Positions 8,021 through 16,722 are shown, counted from the first letter of the stretch. The stretch: 64,000 nt of DNA from Acuticoccus kalidii (GCF_021556395.1 NZ_JAKGCS010000012.1:20881-84880); one strand, 5' to 3'. Translations and numbers: made by a program. Notes: generated by a model from the letters alone, not told the origin.

Positions 8021-10074
8021 TACGCCTTCGCTCCTTCGCGAACGAGAAGGATCGTGCCGCCGTCCAGAACGTCGATATTCCAGCCGGGCGGGACGAGGGT
8101 TGTGGTGTCGGCCTGCTCGATGATCGCGGGGCCGGGCAGCGTCTGGCCGGGCGCGAGCTTTTCGCGGTCGTAGATCGTGGCGTTCACACGGCCTTCGTGG
8201 CCGGCGACGATGATGTCACGCGTGCCCTTCGCAGCGTCCGACACCGCGACGGCCTCTTCCTTGTCGATGATGATCTCGCCGCCGGCGCGATGGATGGCGC
8301 GCACGTTGACGATCGCCGTCGGGGCCTCGGTCGCGTGACCGAACACGCGGCGATGGGCGGCCTGGAAGCCGGCGTGCAGCGTCTCGCCGACACCCTTTTC
8401 GGGGGTGAAGGGCACTTCGAGATAATGCGACTGGCCGACATAGCAGACGTCGGCGAAATACTGGATCTCGACGTCCTCGGGGGCGACGCCTTCCTTGTCC
8501 ATCAGGACGGCGCAGCGGGCGTCGAGGCCCTTCAGCGCCTCGCCGAGCTCGGCAAGATCGAGGGCGGAGACCTCGCGGTTGAAGGCGACGGACATCTCGT
8601 GCTCCGTCACGGCTGACAGGAGGCCGGTCGCCGAAAGGACGCCCGGATGGCGCGCCACGATGATGCGGTTGATGCCGAGCTCGTTGGCGAGCGCCGCGGC
8701 GTGGATGCCGCCGGCCCCGCCGAGCGGGAGGAGGGCGAACTCGCGCGGATCGTACCCCTGACGGATCGAAACGAGGCGGATCCCCTCGGTCATCTGCGTG
8801 TTGACCACACGGTGAATGCCGAGCGCGGCCTCTTCGACCGACATGCCGAGCGGCTTGGCGACCTTCTCCTCGACCGCCTTGAAGGCGAGCTCGGGCTGAA
8901 GCTTCAGCGTGCCGCCTGCGAAATAATCGGGATCGAGATAGCCGAGCACGATCGAGGCGTCCGTCACGGTCGCCTCCTCGCCGCCACGGGCATAACAGGC
9001 GGGACCGGGCTCGGAGCCGGCCGAATGCGGTCCGACGCGCAGACCGCCCGAGGGGTCGATCCAGGCGATGCTGCCGCCGCCGGAGCCGATGGCGTTCACG
9101 TCGACCATCGGGACGCGGATATTGTAGCCCGCGACATAACCTTCGGGGCGGATGAGCGGCTTGCCTTCGCGGATCAACGCGATGTCCGAGCTCGTCCCAC
9201 CGATATCGACGCTGATGAGGTCGCCGATGCCGGCGGCGCTGCCCACCATCTGCGCCCCGACCACGCCGGCCGCGGGACCGGAAAGGAAGAGCCGCACCGG
9301 CCGCTGGCGCACGATCTCGCTGGAGGCGATGCCGCCGCGCGACTGCATGATCTGAAGCGGGCAGGGAACGCCGGCCTGTTCGAGCCCCGCTTCGAGATTG
9401 GCGAGATACTTGTCGATGACGGGCTTGATATAGGCGTCGAATGTCGTGACGACGGTGCGCTCATATTCGCGGAAGGCCGGATCGACCTCGCAGGAGAGCG
9501 ACAGGGCGATGCCCGGATGCGCCTCGCGGATGATCTCCGCGGCGCGCCGCTCGTGATCGGGGTTCACGAAGGAGAACAGGAAGCAGATCGCGATCCCCTC
9601 GACGCCCTCGGCGGCGAGCGCGTCGGCGGCGCGGCGCACGGAGGCCTCGTCGAGCGGGCGCACGACCGACCCGTCATGCGCGACTCGCTCGCCGATCTCG
9701 TGGCGGTAGGCGCCTTCGGCGAGATAGCCGGGCACTTCCGGTTCGAGGACCGCCGCATACATCGTCTGCCGCATCTGGCGGCCGATCTCGAGGATGTCCT
9801 TGAAGCCCTCGGTGGTCAGGAGGCCGGTCTTCGGCCCCTTGCGCTCAAGGACGGCGTTCGTCGCGACCGTGGTGCCGTGCACGAAGCGGGCGATGTCCGC
9901 GGGCGAGAGGCCGGCCGTCTCCTTGAGGTCGTTGACGGCGGTCAGCACCGCCCGGCTCGGATCGGCCCGCGTGGTCGCCACCTTCATGACGCGCAGCGGC
10001 TGATCGGGTGTGCGGCAGACGACGTCGGTGAACGTGCCACCGATATCAACGCCAATTTCGATCTTACTCGGCAT
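8020..10074 (-). CDS. hyuA: Hydantoinase/oxoprolinase A subunit (HyuA)
   Basis: 684-residue ATP-binding subunit. The N-terminus has the actin/ASKHA-like phosphate loop GVDIGGTFTD (8-17), then HGTTVATNAVLERKG (66-80), and a second loop VDIGGTSSD near residue 290, all hallmarks of the hydantoinase/oxoprolinase family. It phosphorylates the amide ring so that HyuB chemistry can open it. Encoded 6 bp after an FAD oxidoreductase and overlapping hyuB. Operon context (amine-type oxidase, TRAP receptor) suggests a catabolic role on a cyclic N-compound rather than the glutathione cycle (inference). Confidence 0.93.
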   Translation of the reverse strand: MPSKIEIGVDIGGTFTDVVCRTPDQPLRVMKVATTRADPSRAVLTAVNDLKETAGLSPADIARFVHGTTVATNAVLERKGPKTGLLTTEGFKDILEIGRQMRQTMYAAVLEPEVPGYLAEGAYRHEIGERVAHDGSVVRPLDEASVRRAADALAAEGVEGIAICFLFSFVNPDHERRAAEIIREAHPGIALSLSCEVDPAFREYERTVVTTFDAYIKPVIDKYLANLEAGLEQAGVPCPLQIMQSRGGIASSEIVRQRPVRLFLSGPAAGVVGAQMVGSAAGIGDLISVDIGGTSSDIALIREGKPLIRPEGYVAGYNIRVPMVDVNAIGSGGGSIAWIDPSGGLRVGPHSAGSEPGPACYARGGEEATVTDASIVLGYLDPDYFAGGTLKLQPELAFKAVEEKVAKPLGMSVEEAALGIHRVVNTQMTEGIRLVSIRQGYDPREFALLPLGGAGGIHAAALANELGINRIIVARHPGVLSATGLLSAVTEHEMSVAFNREVSALDLAELGEALKGLDARCAVLMDKEGVAPEDVEIQYFADVCYVGQSHYLEVPFTPEKGVGETLHAGFQAAHRRVFGHATEAPTAIVNVRAIHRAGGEIIIDKEEAVAVSDAAKGTRDIIVAGHEGRVNATIYDREKLAPGQTLPGPAIIEQADTTTLVPPGWNIDVLDGGTILLVREGAKA

Positions 10075-10080
10075 GGTTCC

Positions 10081-11373
10081 CTATCGTTCAATTCGGTCGC
10101 GAAACTGGTAGTATTTCGCCATGATCCGCATCCCGGTGCGGCGGAAGGCGTGGAAGGGGACGGGCGTGAAACCCTGATCCCCCATCGGATCGGACGGAAT
10201 GGGTTCGCCGAGCGCCATCTTGGCGAGGCGGCTGCCCATCAGGCTCGTGAGGGCGACACCGCGCCCGCCATATCCGATCGCGTAGAAGAGGTTGTCGTCG
10301 AGCGCGCCGGCGTGCGGAAAGCCGTCGAGCGTGACGGCGACGAAACCGGACCAGCGCTCCTGGATGTCGATCCCGGCAAGATGCGGGAAGGTCGTCGCGA
10401 GGTGGCCCTCGATCATCTTGTAGGCGTCCGGGTCGTCACGGCGGCCCGTGATATCGCCGCGGCCGCCGAAAACGAGCTGCCCGTTCGGCAGCATCCGGAA
10501 ATAATTGACGAGCCGGCGCGTGTCCGTGACGGGCAGGAGGCTCGGCAGCGTTTTTCTACTCTCGTTCAAATCGAGAGGACGTGTCGCGACAACCGAAGAG
10601 GATACCGGAACGATGCGCCGGTGGAGCGTCCCCGCGCCGCGTAAAGGGAGCGAATAACCGTTGGTTGCGATAACGATGCACCGCGCGCGGATACGGCCTT
10701 TATTCGTTTCAGCAATCCAACGATCGCCATCGCGCTGGAGCCGGGTGACGGACGTTCCGACACTGATCGGCACGCCCCGATCGGCCAGGCCCGAGGCGAG
10801 CCCGCGGGTATAGTCGTAAGGGTGCAGACAGCCGCCCCGGCCGTCGACATAGGCGCCGAAATAGACCTCGGTTCCGAGCGCCTCGGCGGTCGCCTTGCGG
10901 TCGAGGATGTGGGCGCCATCGTCCTCGGCATGGGCCTTCAGAAAGGCGACGTCGGCCTCGATTCCTTCCAGCGCACCTGGGCTGTGGGCCGGCGTGACGT
11001 GGCCGTTTCGCTGATAGGAGCAGTCGATTTTGAACGTCTCGACCGTCTGTGCGATCGCGTCCGTCGCGCCGACGACCTCGCGGAAGAGATGGACGGCCAT
11101 CGCATTGCCGAAGGTCTTTGCGAGCGTGCTGTAATTCGCCTTGTAGCGTGGCACCGCGAAGCCGCCGCTGCGCCCGCTCGCTCCGAACGCGACGTCCTTG
11201 CCGTCCACCACCAGGCACTCCGCGCCCTTGGCGAGGAGGTCGCGGGCGGTCGACAATCCGGTGAACCCCGCGCCGATGATCAGCGTGTCGGTGTCACGGT
11301 CGCCGTCGAGGTTCGGAAAGGTCCGTTGCGCTACGGATGTAGCACGCCAGGCCGACCGGGGATGGGGAGGCAT
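10081..11373 (-). CDS. FAD-dependent oxidoreductase (DAO family, PuuB-like)
   Basis: 430-residue flavoprotein. A dinucleotide-binding GAGFTG lies at residues 34-39 and the C-terminal half contains GRGDITGRRDD and the FAD-contacting GYGGRGVALTS. Overall layout matches the DAO family that includes gamma-glutamylputrescine oxidase and sarcosine oxidase-like enzymes, which oxidise secondary or primary amines. Start is ambiguous: ATG 11373, with GTG 11379 and TTG 11382 in frame and the latter two closer to a weak purine-rich GAGACGG. First gene of the hyu/TRAP operon, so it may oxidise the amine released downstream of HyuAB (inference). Confidence 0.85.
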   Translation of the reverse strand: MPPHPRSAWRATSVAQRTFPNLDGDRDTDTLIIGAGFTGLSTARDLLAKGAECLVVDGKDVAFGASGRSGGFAVPRYKANYSTLAKTFGNAMAVHLFREVVGATDAIAQTVETFKIDCSYQRNGHVTPAHSPGALEGIEADVAFLKAHAEDDGAHILDRKATAEALGTEVYFGAYVDGRGGCLHPYDYTRGLASGLADRGVPISVGTSVTRLQRDGDRWIAETNKGRIRARCIVIATNGYSLPLRGAGTLHRRIVPVSSSVVATRPLDLNESRKTLPSLLPVTDTRRLVNYFRMLPNGQLVFGGRGDITGRRDDPDAYKMIEGHLATTFPHLAGIDIQERWSGFVAVTLDGFPHAGALDDNLFYAIGYGGRGVALTSLMGSRLAKMALGEPIPSDPMGDQGFTPVPFHAFRRTGMRIMAKYYQFRDRIER

Positions 11374-11395
11374 TGGCACCAAATGACCGTCTCGA

Positions 11396-11445
11396 TTTGA
11401 ATGACAGTCGAACCCTATGCGTCGTTTTTTTGACTTTCAATCAAA
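11396..11445. promoter_or_regulatory. Two operator-like palindromes in the divergent promoter
   Basis: Two 17-bp elements fit TTTGANTNNCANTCNAA: one at 11396-11412, the other at 11429-11445. The second has perfect TTTGA/TCAAA arms and sits inside a longer inverted repeat (TTTTTTTGA, 7-nt spacer, TCAAAAAAA; 11425-11449). Centres are 33 bp apart, near three helical turns, so two dimers could bind one face. The region lies between the oxidoreductase operon and the XRE-cupin gene, which is the likely regulator. Confidence 0.6.
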
Positions 11446-11515
11446 AAAATCCTTGTCATCGAGGGCAACCATTGCCAAACGAAGCTAGGGAGATTCCCGG
11501 ATATGAGACGTATTG

Positions 11516-12097
11516 ATGGCGGCCAACGGAGCTAGACCCGACGAGGCGGTCGGACGAAGCGTTCGCTTCTACCGAAAACGTCGAGGTCTGAATTTGGAAC
11601 AGGCCGCTGAGTTGACCGGCCTTTCGGTCAGCATGATCAGCAAGATCGAGCGGGGGCTGACATCACCTTCGGTTCGCTCGCTCTATGCGTTGAGCAGCGC
11701 CTTCAATATTCCGGTCGGAACGTTGTTCTCCGAGCAAGACGAGGACGCATCGGCGGAAGACGGGCTCGTCGTGCGCAAGGATGCCAGACGCAAGCTCGAT
11801 TTCGGCGAGAAGCGGCTCGTCAAGGAGCTCCTGACGCCGCAACCGATCGGCACGCTCGAGCTCCTGATGATCGTGCTCGCCCCCGGCGGTTCGACCGGCG
11901 AGGACGTCTTTTCCCATGACGGGGAGGAGGGCGGCCTCGTCCTCTCCGGCCGGTTGGAGCTGTGGGTCGACGAAACCCGCTTGCTCCTCAATCCGGGCGA
12001 CAGCTTCACCTTCCAGAGCCAGCGTCAGCACCGCTTCCGCAATGCCGCCGAGGAAGAAACCCGCGTCCTCTGGATCAACACCCCGCCGATCTACTGA
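11516..12097 (+). CDS. XRE-family regulator with cupin sensor domain (PuuR-like)
   Basis: 193-residue transcription factor. A helix-turn-helix spans about residues 12-66 (RGLNLEQAAELTGLSVSMIS and so on), and a cupin barrel about 105-190 contains the turn LNPGDSFTFQSQRQHRF. This layout is that of PuuR-like regulators of amine and amino acid catabolism. ATG 11516 is preferred over TTG 11513; GAGACG lies 6 nt upstream. It is divergent from the FAD oxidoreductase/hyu/TRAP operon, and paired palindromes lie between them, so it probably represses that operon and itself. The cupin may bind a pathway metabolite (inference). Confidence 0.88.
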   Translation: MAANGARPDEAVGRSVRFYRKRRGLNLEQAAELTGLSVSMISKIERGLTSPSVRSLYALSSAFNIPVGTLFSEQDEDASAEDGLVVRKDARRKLDFGEKRLVKELLTPQPIGTLELLMIVLAPGGSTGEDVFSHDGEEGGLVLSGRLELWVDETRLLLNPGDSFTFQSQRQHRFRNAAEEETRVLWINTPPIY

Positions 12098-12109
12098 GAG
12101 CCCGGCGGC

Positions 12110-14410
12110 TCAGGCCGCTGCGCGCGCGTCCGTTATCGCGCGCCACACGCGCTCGGGCGTCGCCGGCATCTCGATCGTCGCGACGCCGAGCGGGGACAGC
12201 GCGTCGAGGAGCGCGGCGATGATCGTCGGCGGGGCCGAGATACACCCGGCCTGACCTGCGCCCTTGACGCCAAGCGCGTTCGCCGCCGTGGGCGTTCCAT
12301 GGAATGTGATCTCGAAGGCCGGCAGATCGTCGGCGCGCGGCAGGGTGTAGTCCATCAGCGAGCCCGACAGGAGCTGCCCGCCGTCCTCGTAGACGATCGC
12401 TTCGGCGAGCGCCTGCCCGATCCCTTGCGCGAGGCCGCCGGCGACCTGCCCCTCGGTCAGTGTCCGATTGAGGACCGTCCCATAATCGTCGACCGCGATA
12501 TAGCGGCGGATGAGGACCGCGCCGGTCTCCGGGTCGACCTCCACCTCGGCGATATGGCAGCCGCCGGGAAAGGTGAAGGGCGCATCGGTGCGGTGGATCA
12601 ACGTATCGAGCGGGGTCTCGCCGCCGAAAGCCCCGTCCGCCGCCGCCCGCGCCACCTCGTCGAGCCCGACGGAGCGGCCGTCCTCCGGCACGGTGAAGCG
12701 GCCGGCTTCATAACCGAGCCGCCCCGGTTCGGTCTGGAGGAGGCGGGCGGCGATCGGCCGCGCCCGGTCCAGCATCTGATCGAGCGCGGTCGCGAGCGTG
12801 CCGGCGCCCATGTGCATCGAGCGCGCGCCGCCATGGCCGAAGCCGATCCGGGTCTTGCGGGTGTCCGCCTGGACATAGCGGAAGCGGTCGCGGGGGAGGC
12901 CGAGCCGCTGCGCGGCAATGTCGGTGAAGGTCGTTTCGTGCCCTTGGCCGTTGGATTCAGTGCCGGTCACGAGCTCGATCTGGCCATCCTCGGCAAAGCG
13001 CACGCCGGCTTCCTCTTGCGGCGTGCCGCGGGCGCTCTCCAGAAAACAGGCGACGCCGAGGCCGAGGCGCCGGCCACGCGACTGCGCCTCGGTCCGGCGG
13101 CCGGCGAAGCCGTCGCGGTCGGCAAGGCGCGCGGCGAGTTCGATCGCCTCGCGATAGCGCCCGCTATCGAGCTCGGCGCCGAGCGCCTTCCGATGCGGAA
13201 ACCGGTCGACCACATTGGCGAGGCGAAGGGCGACCGGGTCGAACCCACATCGACGCGCGGCGGCGTCGATCAGGCGTTCGAGGACATAATTCGCCTCGGG
13301 CTTGCCCGCACCGCGATAGGCATCGACCGGGCAGGTGTTCGTGAAGACCCCGCGCGAGCGCATCGCCATCGCCGGGATGTCGTAAATTCCGCCGAGCGCG
13401 GTGGACATCGCCGCCGTCGACGCACCGGGACCGACGGTCGAGGCGTAGGCGCCGAGTTCGGCGATCGTGTCGACTTCAAGAGCGAGAAACGTGCCGTCCG
13501 CATCGAGCGCGAGGCGGCCATGATAGCGCATCGCGCGGCCATGGACCGCGCCCATCAAGTCCTCCGAGGGCGAGGAGACCCAGCGCACGGTGCGCCCCGT
13601 CCGCCGCGCCGCCCATAGGACGAGAACGTGCTCGGGATAGGGGAAATTCTTCAGCCCGAAGCCGCCCCCGACATCGCGCGCCGCCACCGTGATGGCATCC
13701 TTGTCGAGATGGAACACGTCGCCGGCGAGGGCGTCGCGGATCCCGTGCACGCCCTGTCCGCTGACCTCGAGGACGAGCGTTCCCGTCGCCGGGTCGAGGT
13801 CGCCGATCGCGGCGCGCGGCTCCATCGGCATCGCGCTGACACGGTTGTTGACGAGATCGAGCTCGACGATGTGGGCGGCGTTCGCGAAGGCAGCATCGGT
13901 CGCCGCCCGGTCGCCCTTCTCGAAGGTGACGGCGAGGTTGGCGGGAGCCTCGTCCCAGATTGGCGGCGCGGCGAGCGCCTCGGCGGCGCCCACGATCGCG
14001 GGGCGCTCGTCATAGTCGACGGCGACCAGCTCCGCGGCGTCCTCGGCGGCGGCGCGCGTCTCGGCGACGACGAAGGCGACGGGTTCGCCGACATATCGCA
14101 CGCGCCCACGGGCGAGGGCATAGCGCGGCGGAACGGTGAGCGCGGAAGCCGGCTCGAAGGCGACACTGCAGGGCAGCGTGCCGAGCCCGTCCCGGGCGAG
14201 ATCGGTCTCGGTGAAGACGCCGGCGACGCCCGGCATCGCCGCCGCCGCGGCGGTGTCGATCGCCACGATGTCGGCATGCGCGTGGGGCGAGCGGACGACG
14301 ACGAGATGAAGCGCGCCGAACGGGTCGCGATCGGCCGTATAACGGCCCGCTCCGGTGACGAAGCGCAGATCCTCGATCCGCCCTCCGGCTGCGCTGTCGG
14401 TCTCGCTCAT
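12110..14410 (-). CDS. Molybdenum hydroxylase large subunit (xanthine dehydrogenase/CoxL family), orphan
   Basis: 766-residue Mo-cofactor subunit. It carries the form-II CoxL-like active-site loop DAYRGAGK (363-370), the cofactor-contacting VGGGFGLK near residue 250 and the C-terminal loop NALGVKGAGQAGCIS. In most relatives that last loop reads GEAG, with the Glu acting as catalytic base; here residue 720 is Gln (codon CAG at 12251-12253). No FeS (CoxS-like) or FAD (CoxM-like) gene adjoins it, whereas these enzymes usually need both. It converges with the XRE-cupin gene 12 bp away. The substrate is unknown; low activity or a trans-encoded partner is possible. Confidence 0.88.
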   Translation of the reverse strand: MSETDSAAGGRIEDLRFVTGAGRYTADRDPFGALHLVVVRSPHAHADIVAIDTAAAAAMPGVAGVFTETDLARDGLGTLPCSVAFEPASALTVPPRYALARGRVRYVGEPVAFVVAETRAAAEDAAELVAVDYDERPAIVGAAEALAAPPIWDEAPANLAVTFEKGDRAATDAAFANAAHIVELDLVNNRVSAMPMEPRAAIGDLDPATGTLVLEVSGQGVHGIRDALAGDVFHLDKDAITVAARDVGGGFGLKNFPYPEHVLVLWAARRTGRTVRWVSSPSEDLMGAVHGRAMRYHGRLALDADGTFLALEVDTIAELGAYASTVGPGASTAAMSTALGGIYDIPAMAMRSRGVFTNTCPVDAYRGAGKPEANYVLERLIDAAARRCGFDPVALRLANVVDRFPHRKALGAELDSGRYREAIELAARLADRDGFAGRRTEAQSRGRRLGLGVACFLESARGTPQEEAGVRFAEDGQIELVTGTESNGQGHETTFTDIAAQRLGLPRDRFRYVQADTRKTRIGFGHGGARSMHMGAGTLATALDQMLDRARPIAARLLQTEPGRLGYEAGRFTVPEDGRSVGLDEVARAAADGAFGGETPLDTLIHRTDAPFTFPGGCHIAEVEVDPETGAVLIRRYIAVDDYGTVLNRTLTEGQVAGGLAQGIGQALAEAIVYEDGGQLLSGSLMDYTLPRADDLPAFEITFHGTPTAANALGVKGAGQAGCISAPPTIIAALLDALSPLGVATIEMPATPERVWRAITDARAAA

Positions 14411-14693
14411 CGGGTCACTCTGCCGGGATCAATCGTCGATCGGTGAAGGCGGCCGGAGAGGGCTCCGCCGCTGCTCCAGACGGTGGCATGTTCTCTGAAG
14501 AGAAGCCACCGATCGGAACACTTGGTCGAGGGCGGCGATCGGGTGGGGAACTTGTTAGCGGATTGAAACGGTTCAATCGTTCAACGATCGGGTTCCGAAC
14601 AGACGGGCGAGGTCGTCCCCGCCCGCCGATCGGCCGACCTGGAACGGTCTCGTGCCGAGCGTGGGCCTCACGGTGGCGCGAGGCCGCGCCCGC

Positions 14694-15191
14694 TTACGAA
14701 TCGGCCTTCGTGTGGTCGTGGTCGTGGTCGTCGCCGTGCTCGCTCTCTTCGACCTCGACTTCGATCGTCACGGTGCCGGCCCTCTCGAAGGTCAGCGCCA
14801 TGTCGAAATGCTGGCCGTGCTTGAAGGTGGACTGCACGCTGTCGAGCTCGATCCAGACGGATCCGGGCTGCATCGTCAGCGATTGGCCGGGCTGCACGGT
14901 GATCGAGGTCAGCGTGTTGGTCACGAGCGAGCCGGACGCGTCGATCACCTGGGCTTCAAAAGCCACCTCGTCCGCGAACGACACGGACGCGCCGATCAGC
15001 TTGTCAGCGGTGTCGCCCGTGTTGTGGACCGTGACGTAGACGCGCATCGCGTGCGCCATCTCGGCATTTTCGAAGGTGTAGGCGTGGCTGACGGCGATAT
15101 CGCCGGCGCGGAACTGTTCGCCGGCATGGTGTGCGATGGCCGCCGTCGACAGTGCGGCGGTCGCGAACATCGCCAAAAGCATGTTCTTCAT
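14694..15191 (-). CDS. PCu(A)C-like periplasmic protein with His-rich tail, under a cobalamin riboswitch
   Basis: 165-residue secreted protein: signal peptide 1-20 (cleavage AIA/HHAG), then a PCu(A)C-type cupredoxin-like fold with VYVTVHNTGDTADKLIGAS, ITVQPGQSL and LTFERAGTVTIEVEV. The family copper ligands (an HxM pair before the middle of the domain and a second Met/His pair) are not seen: the matching places read AFEAQVID and VWIEL. Histidines instead crowd at the mature N-terminus (H21-H22) and tail (H152, H156, H158, H160). ATG 15191 follows AAAGGAG. A B12 riboswitch lies 47 nt upstream, so a role with cobalt or cobamides is more likely than copper delivery (inference). Confidence 0.8.
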   Translation of the reverse strand: MKNMLLAMFATAALSTAAIAHHAGEQFRAGDIAVSHAYTFENAEMAHAMRVYVTVHNTGDTADKLIGASVSFADEVAFEAQVIDASGSLVTNTLTSITVQPGQSLTMQPGSVWIELDSVQSTFKHGQHFDMALTFERAGTVTIEVEVEESEHGDDHDHDHTKADS

Positions 15192-15238
15192 GAAAGTCTC
15201 CTTTGGGGCCCTCCGCCCCGTTGCATGGTCGTCATCGT

Positions 15239-15417
15239 CGTCGGCCGGTCTCCTGGCTTGCCCATCGACATGCTCGTCGGACCTTCCCAGGACGGATGTC
15301 CCAGTGGTGAATTTCGACGAACGCTCCAGGCGTACAGTTGCGGGGGCAGCTCCGGATTCGAGCGCGAGGCTCTCGACCGGATTCCCATGGCGTCACCGAA
15401 GCGACGCCGAGCCGACG
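15239..15417 (-). promoter_or_regulatory. Cobalamin riboswitch
   Basis: In the minus-strand RNA the conserved blocks occur in order: GGTGACGCCATGGGAA, GCTGCCCCCGCAACTGTA, CCACTGGGAC, CTGGGAAGG and AGCCAGGAGACCGGCC. The closing helix P1 pairs CGTCGG (15412-15417) with CCGACG (15239-15244). A small hairpin (GGGGC/GCCCC, 15205-15219) sits between the aptamer and the ribosome site AAAGGAG of the gene starting at 15191, and may be the expression platform. Such switches turn genes off when adenosylcobalamin is plentiful. The only gene downstream in range is the PCu(A)C-like one. Confidence 0.93.
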
Positions 15418-15511
15418 GATGGAGGATTGCAAATCGCACGCGGCCTGCCAAGCCGTGTGACGGCGCGCAGCGGAGAGACGGGCGCGGAGCCGTGCCGCGC
15501 CCGCGATGTGA

Positions 15512-16606
15512 TCAACCGAGCTGATAACCCGGCGTGGAACGGGAGATCGCGGTCTCCTCCTCGTTCATGTCGGCGCCGAAGGGCTCGAAAAGCGGCGTCG
15601 ACAGGTAACGCTCGCCGGTGTCGGGCAGCATGGCGAGGATGACCGATCCGGGCTTGGCCGACTTTGCAACCTCCATCGCGACGGCGAAGGTCGAGCCGCC
15701 CGAGACGCCCGTCATGATGCCTTCCTTGGCCGCGAGCTCGCGGGCCCATTTCATGCCCTCGGGCCCGGCGATCGGGATGAGGTCGTCATAATAGGCCTTG
15801 TCGATCGCCTCTTGCAGGACGGCGGGGATGAAGTCGGGCGTCCAGCCTTGGATCGGATGCGGCTCGAAGGCGGGATGGCTGACGCTCGGCCCGCCGTCCT
15901 CGCTCCGCTCCTGCTTGATCCCGGAGCCGACGAGCTGCGCGTTCGCGGGCTCCGACAGGATGATCTTCACCTCGGGACGCGCCGCACGCAGGACCCGGCC
16001 GACACCCGCCACCGTTCCGCCGGTGCCGTAACCGGTGACGAAATAATCGAGCCGTGCGCCGTCGAAATCGGCGAGGATCTCGCGCGCGGTGGTGTTGGCG
16101 TGGATCTCGGCGTTGGCCTCGGTCTCGAACTGGTGGGCGAGGAACCAGCCGTTCTGCTCGGCGAGCTCCTTCGCCTTCATGTACATGCCGAAACCCTTTT
16201 CGGCGCGCGGTGTCAGGACGACCTTGGCGCCGAGATAGCGCATGAGCTGCCGCCGCTCGACGGAGAAGCTGTCGGCCATGGTGACGACGAGCGGATAACC
16301 CTTCGCCGCGCACACCATCGCAAGGCCGATCCCGGTGTTGCCGCTCGTCGCCTCGACGACGGTTTGGCCGGGCGACAGCAGGCCGCGCCGCTCCGCGTCC
16401 TCGATGATGCCGACCGCGAGGCGATCCTTCACCGACGCCGCCGGGTTGAAGAACTCGGCCTTCACATAGATGTCGACCCCCTCCGGCGCGAGGCGGTTCA
16501 CCTTGACGACCGGCGTATCACCCACGGTCTCGACGATGCTGTCATACACGCGGCCGCGACCGTCCGTGTGTCGGACACCGGTGCCGGCGTTTTGCTGGTC
16601 TTGCAT
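15512..16606 (-). CDS. cysK: Cysteine synthase (O-acetylserine sulfhydrylase)
   Basis: 364-residue PLP enzyme that makes cysteine from O-acetylserine and sulfide. PLP lysine K60 lies in NPAASVKDRLA; the substrate loop TSGNTGIG and the phosphate-binding GTGGTVAG are present. The C-terminus ends STPGYQLG. It is longer than classic CysK (about 310-325) through N- and C-terminal extensions. ATG 16606 with AAAGGAA 8-9 nt upstream is preferred over a longer Arg-rich frame. It is upstream of, and co-directional with, the cobalamin riboswitch but not controlled by it. Confidence 0.93.
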   Translation of the reverse strand: MQDQQNAGTGVRHTDGRGRVYDSIVETVGDTPVVKVNRLAPEGVDIYVKAEFFNPAASVKDRLAVGIIEDAERRGLLSPGQTVVEATSGNTGIGLAMVCAAKGYPLVVTMADSFSVERRQLMRYLGAKVVLTPRAEKGFGMYMKAKELAEQNGWFLAHQFETEANAEIHANTTAREILADFDGARLDYFVTGYGTGGTVAGVGRVLRAARPEVKIILSEPANAQLVGSGIKQERSEDGGPSVSHPAFEPHPIQGWTPDFIPAVLQEAIDKAYYDDLIPIAGPEGMKWARELAAKEGIMTGVSGGSTFAVAMEVAKSAKPGSVILAMLPDTGERYLSTPLFEPFGADMNEEETAISRSTPGYQLG

Positions 16607-16722
16607 CGCAGCATTCCTTTCGGCGTTTCTGGTTTGCGCCCCCGGCGGATCGGCTTTCCTCCTCCACCTGGCGGACAACCTTACCATTCAAGTGAACCGC
16701 CGTCCGGTCACGTCAAGTCGTG

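Noticed and set aside
6191..10644. Plus-strand open frames opposite hyuB and hyuA
   Set aside because: Both are mirror frames of genes with strong family motifs and coupled starts; no ribosome sites or domains.
15188..15451. Minus-strand frame of 87 codons over the riboswitch
   Set aside because: It lies exactly across the conserved cobalamin aptamer and has no coding character.
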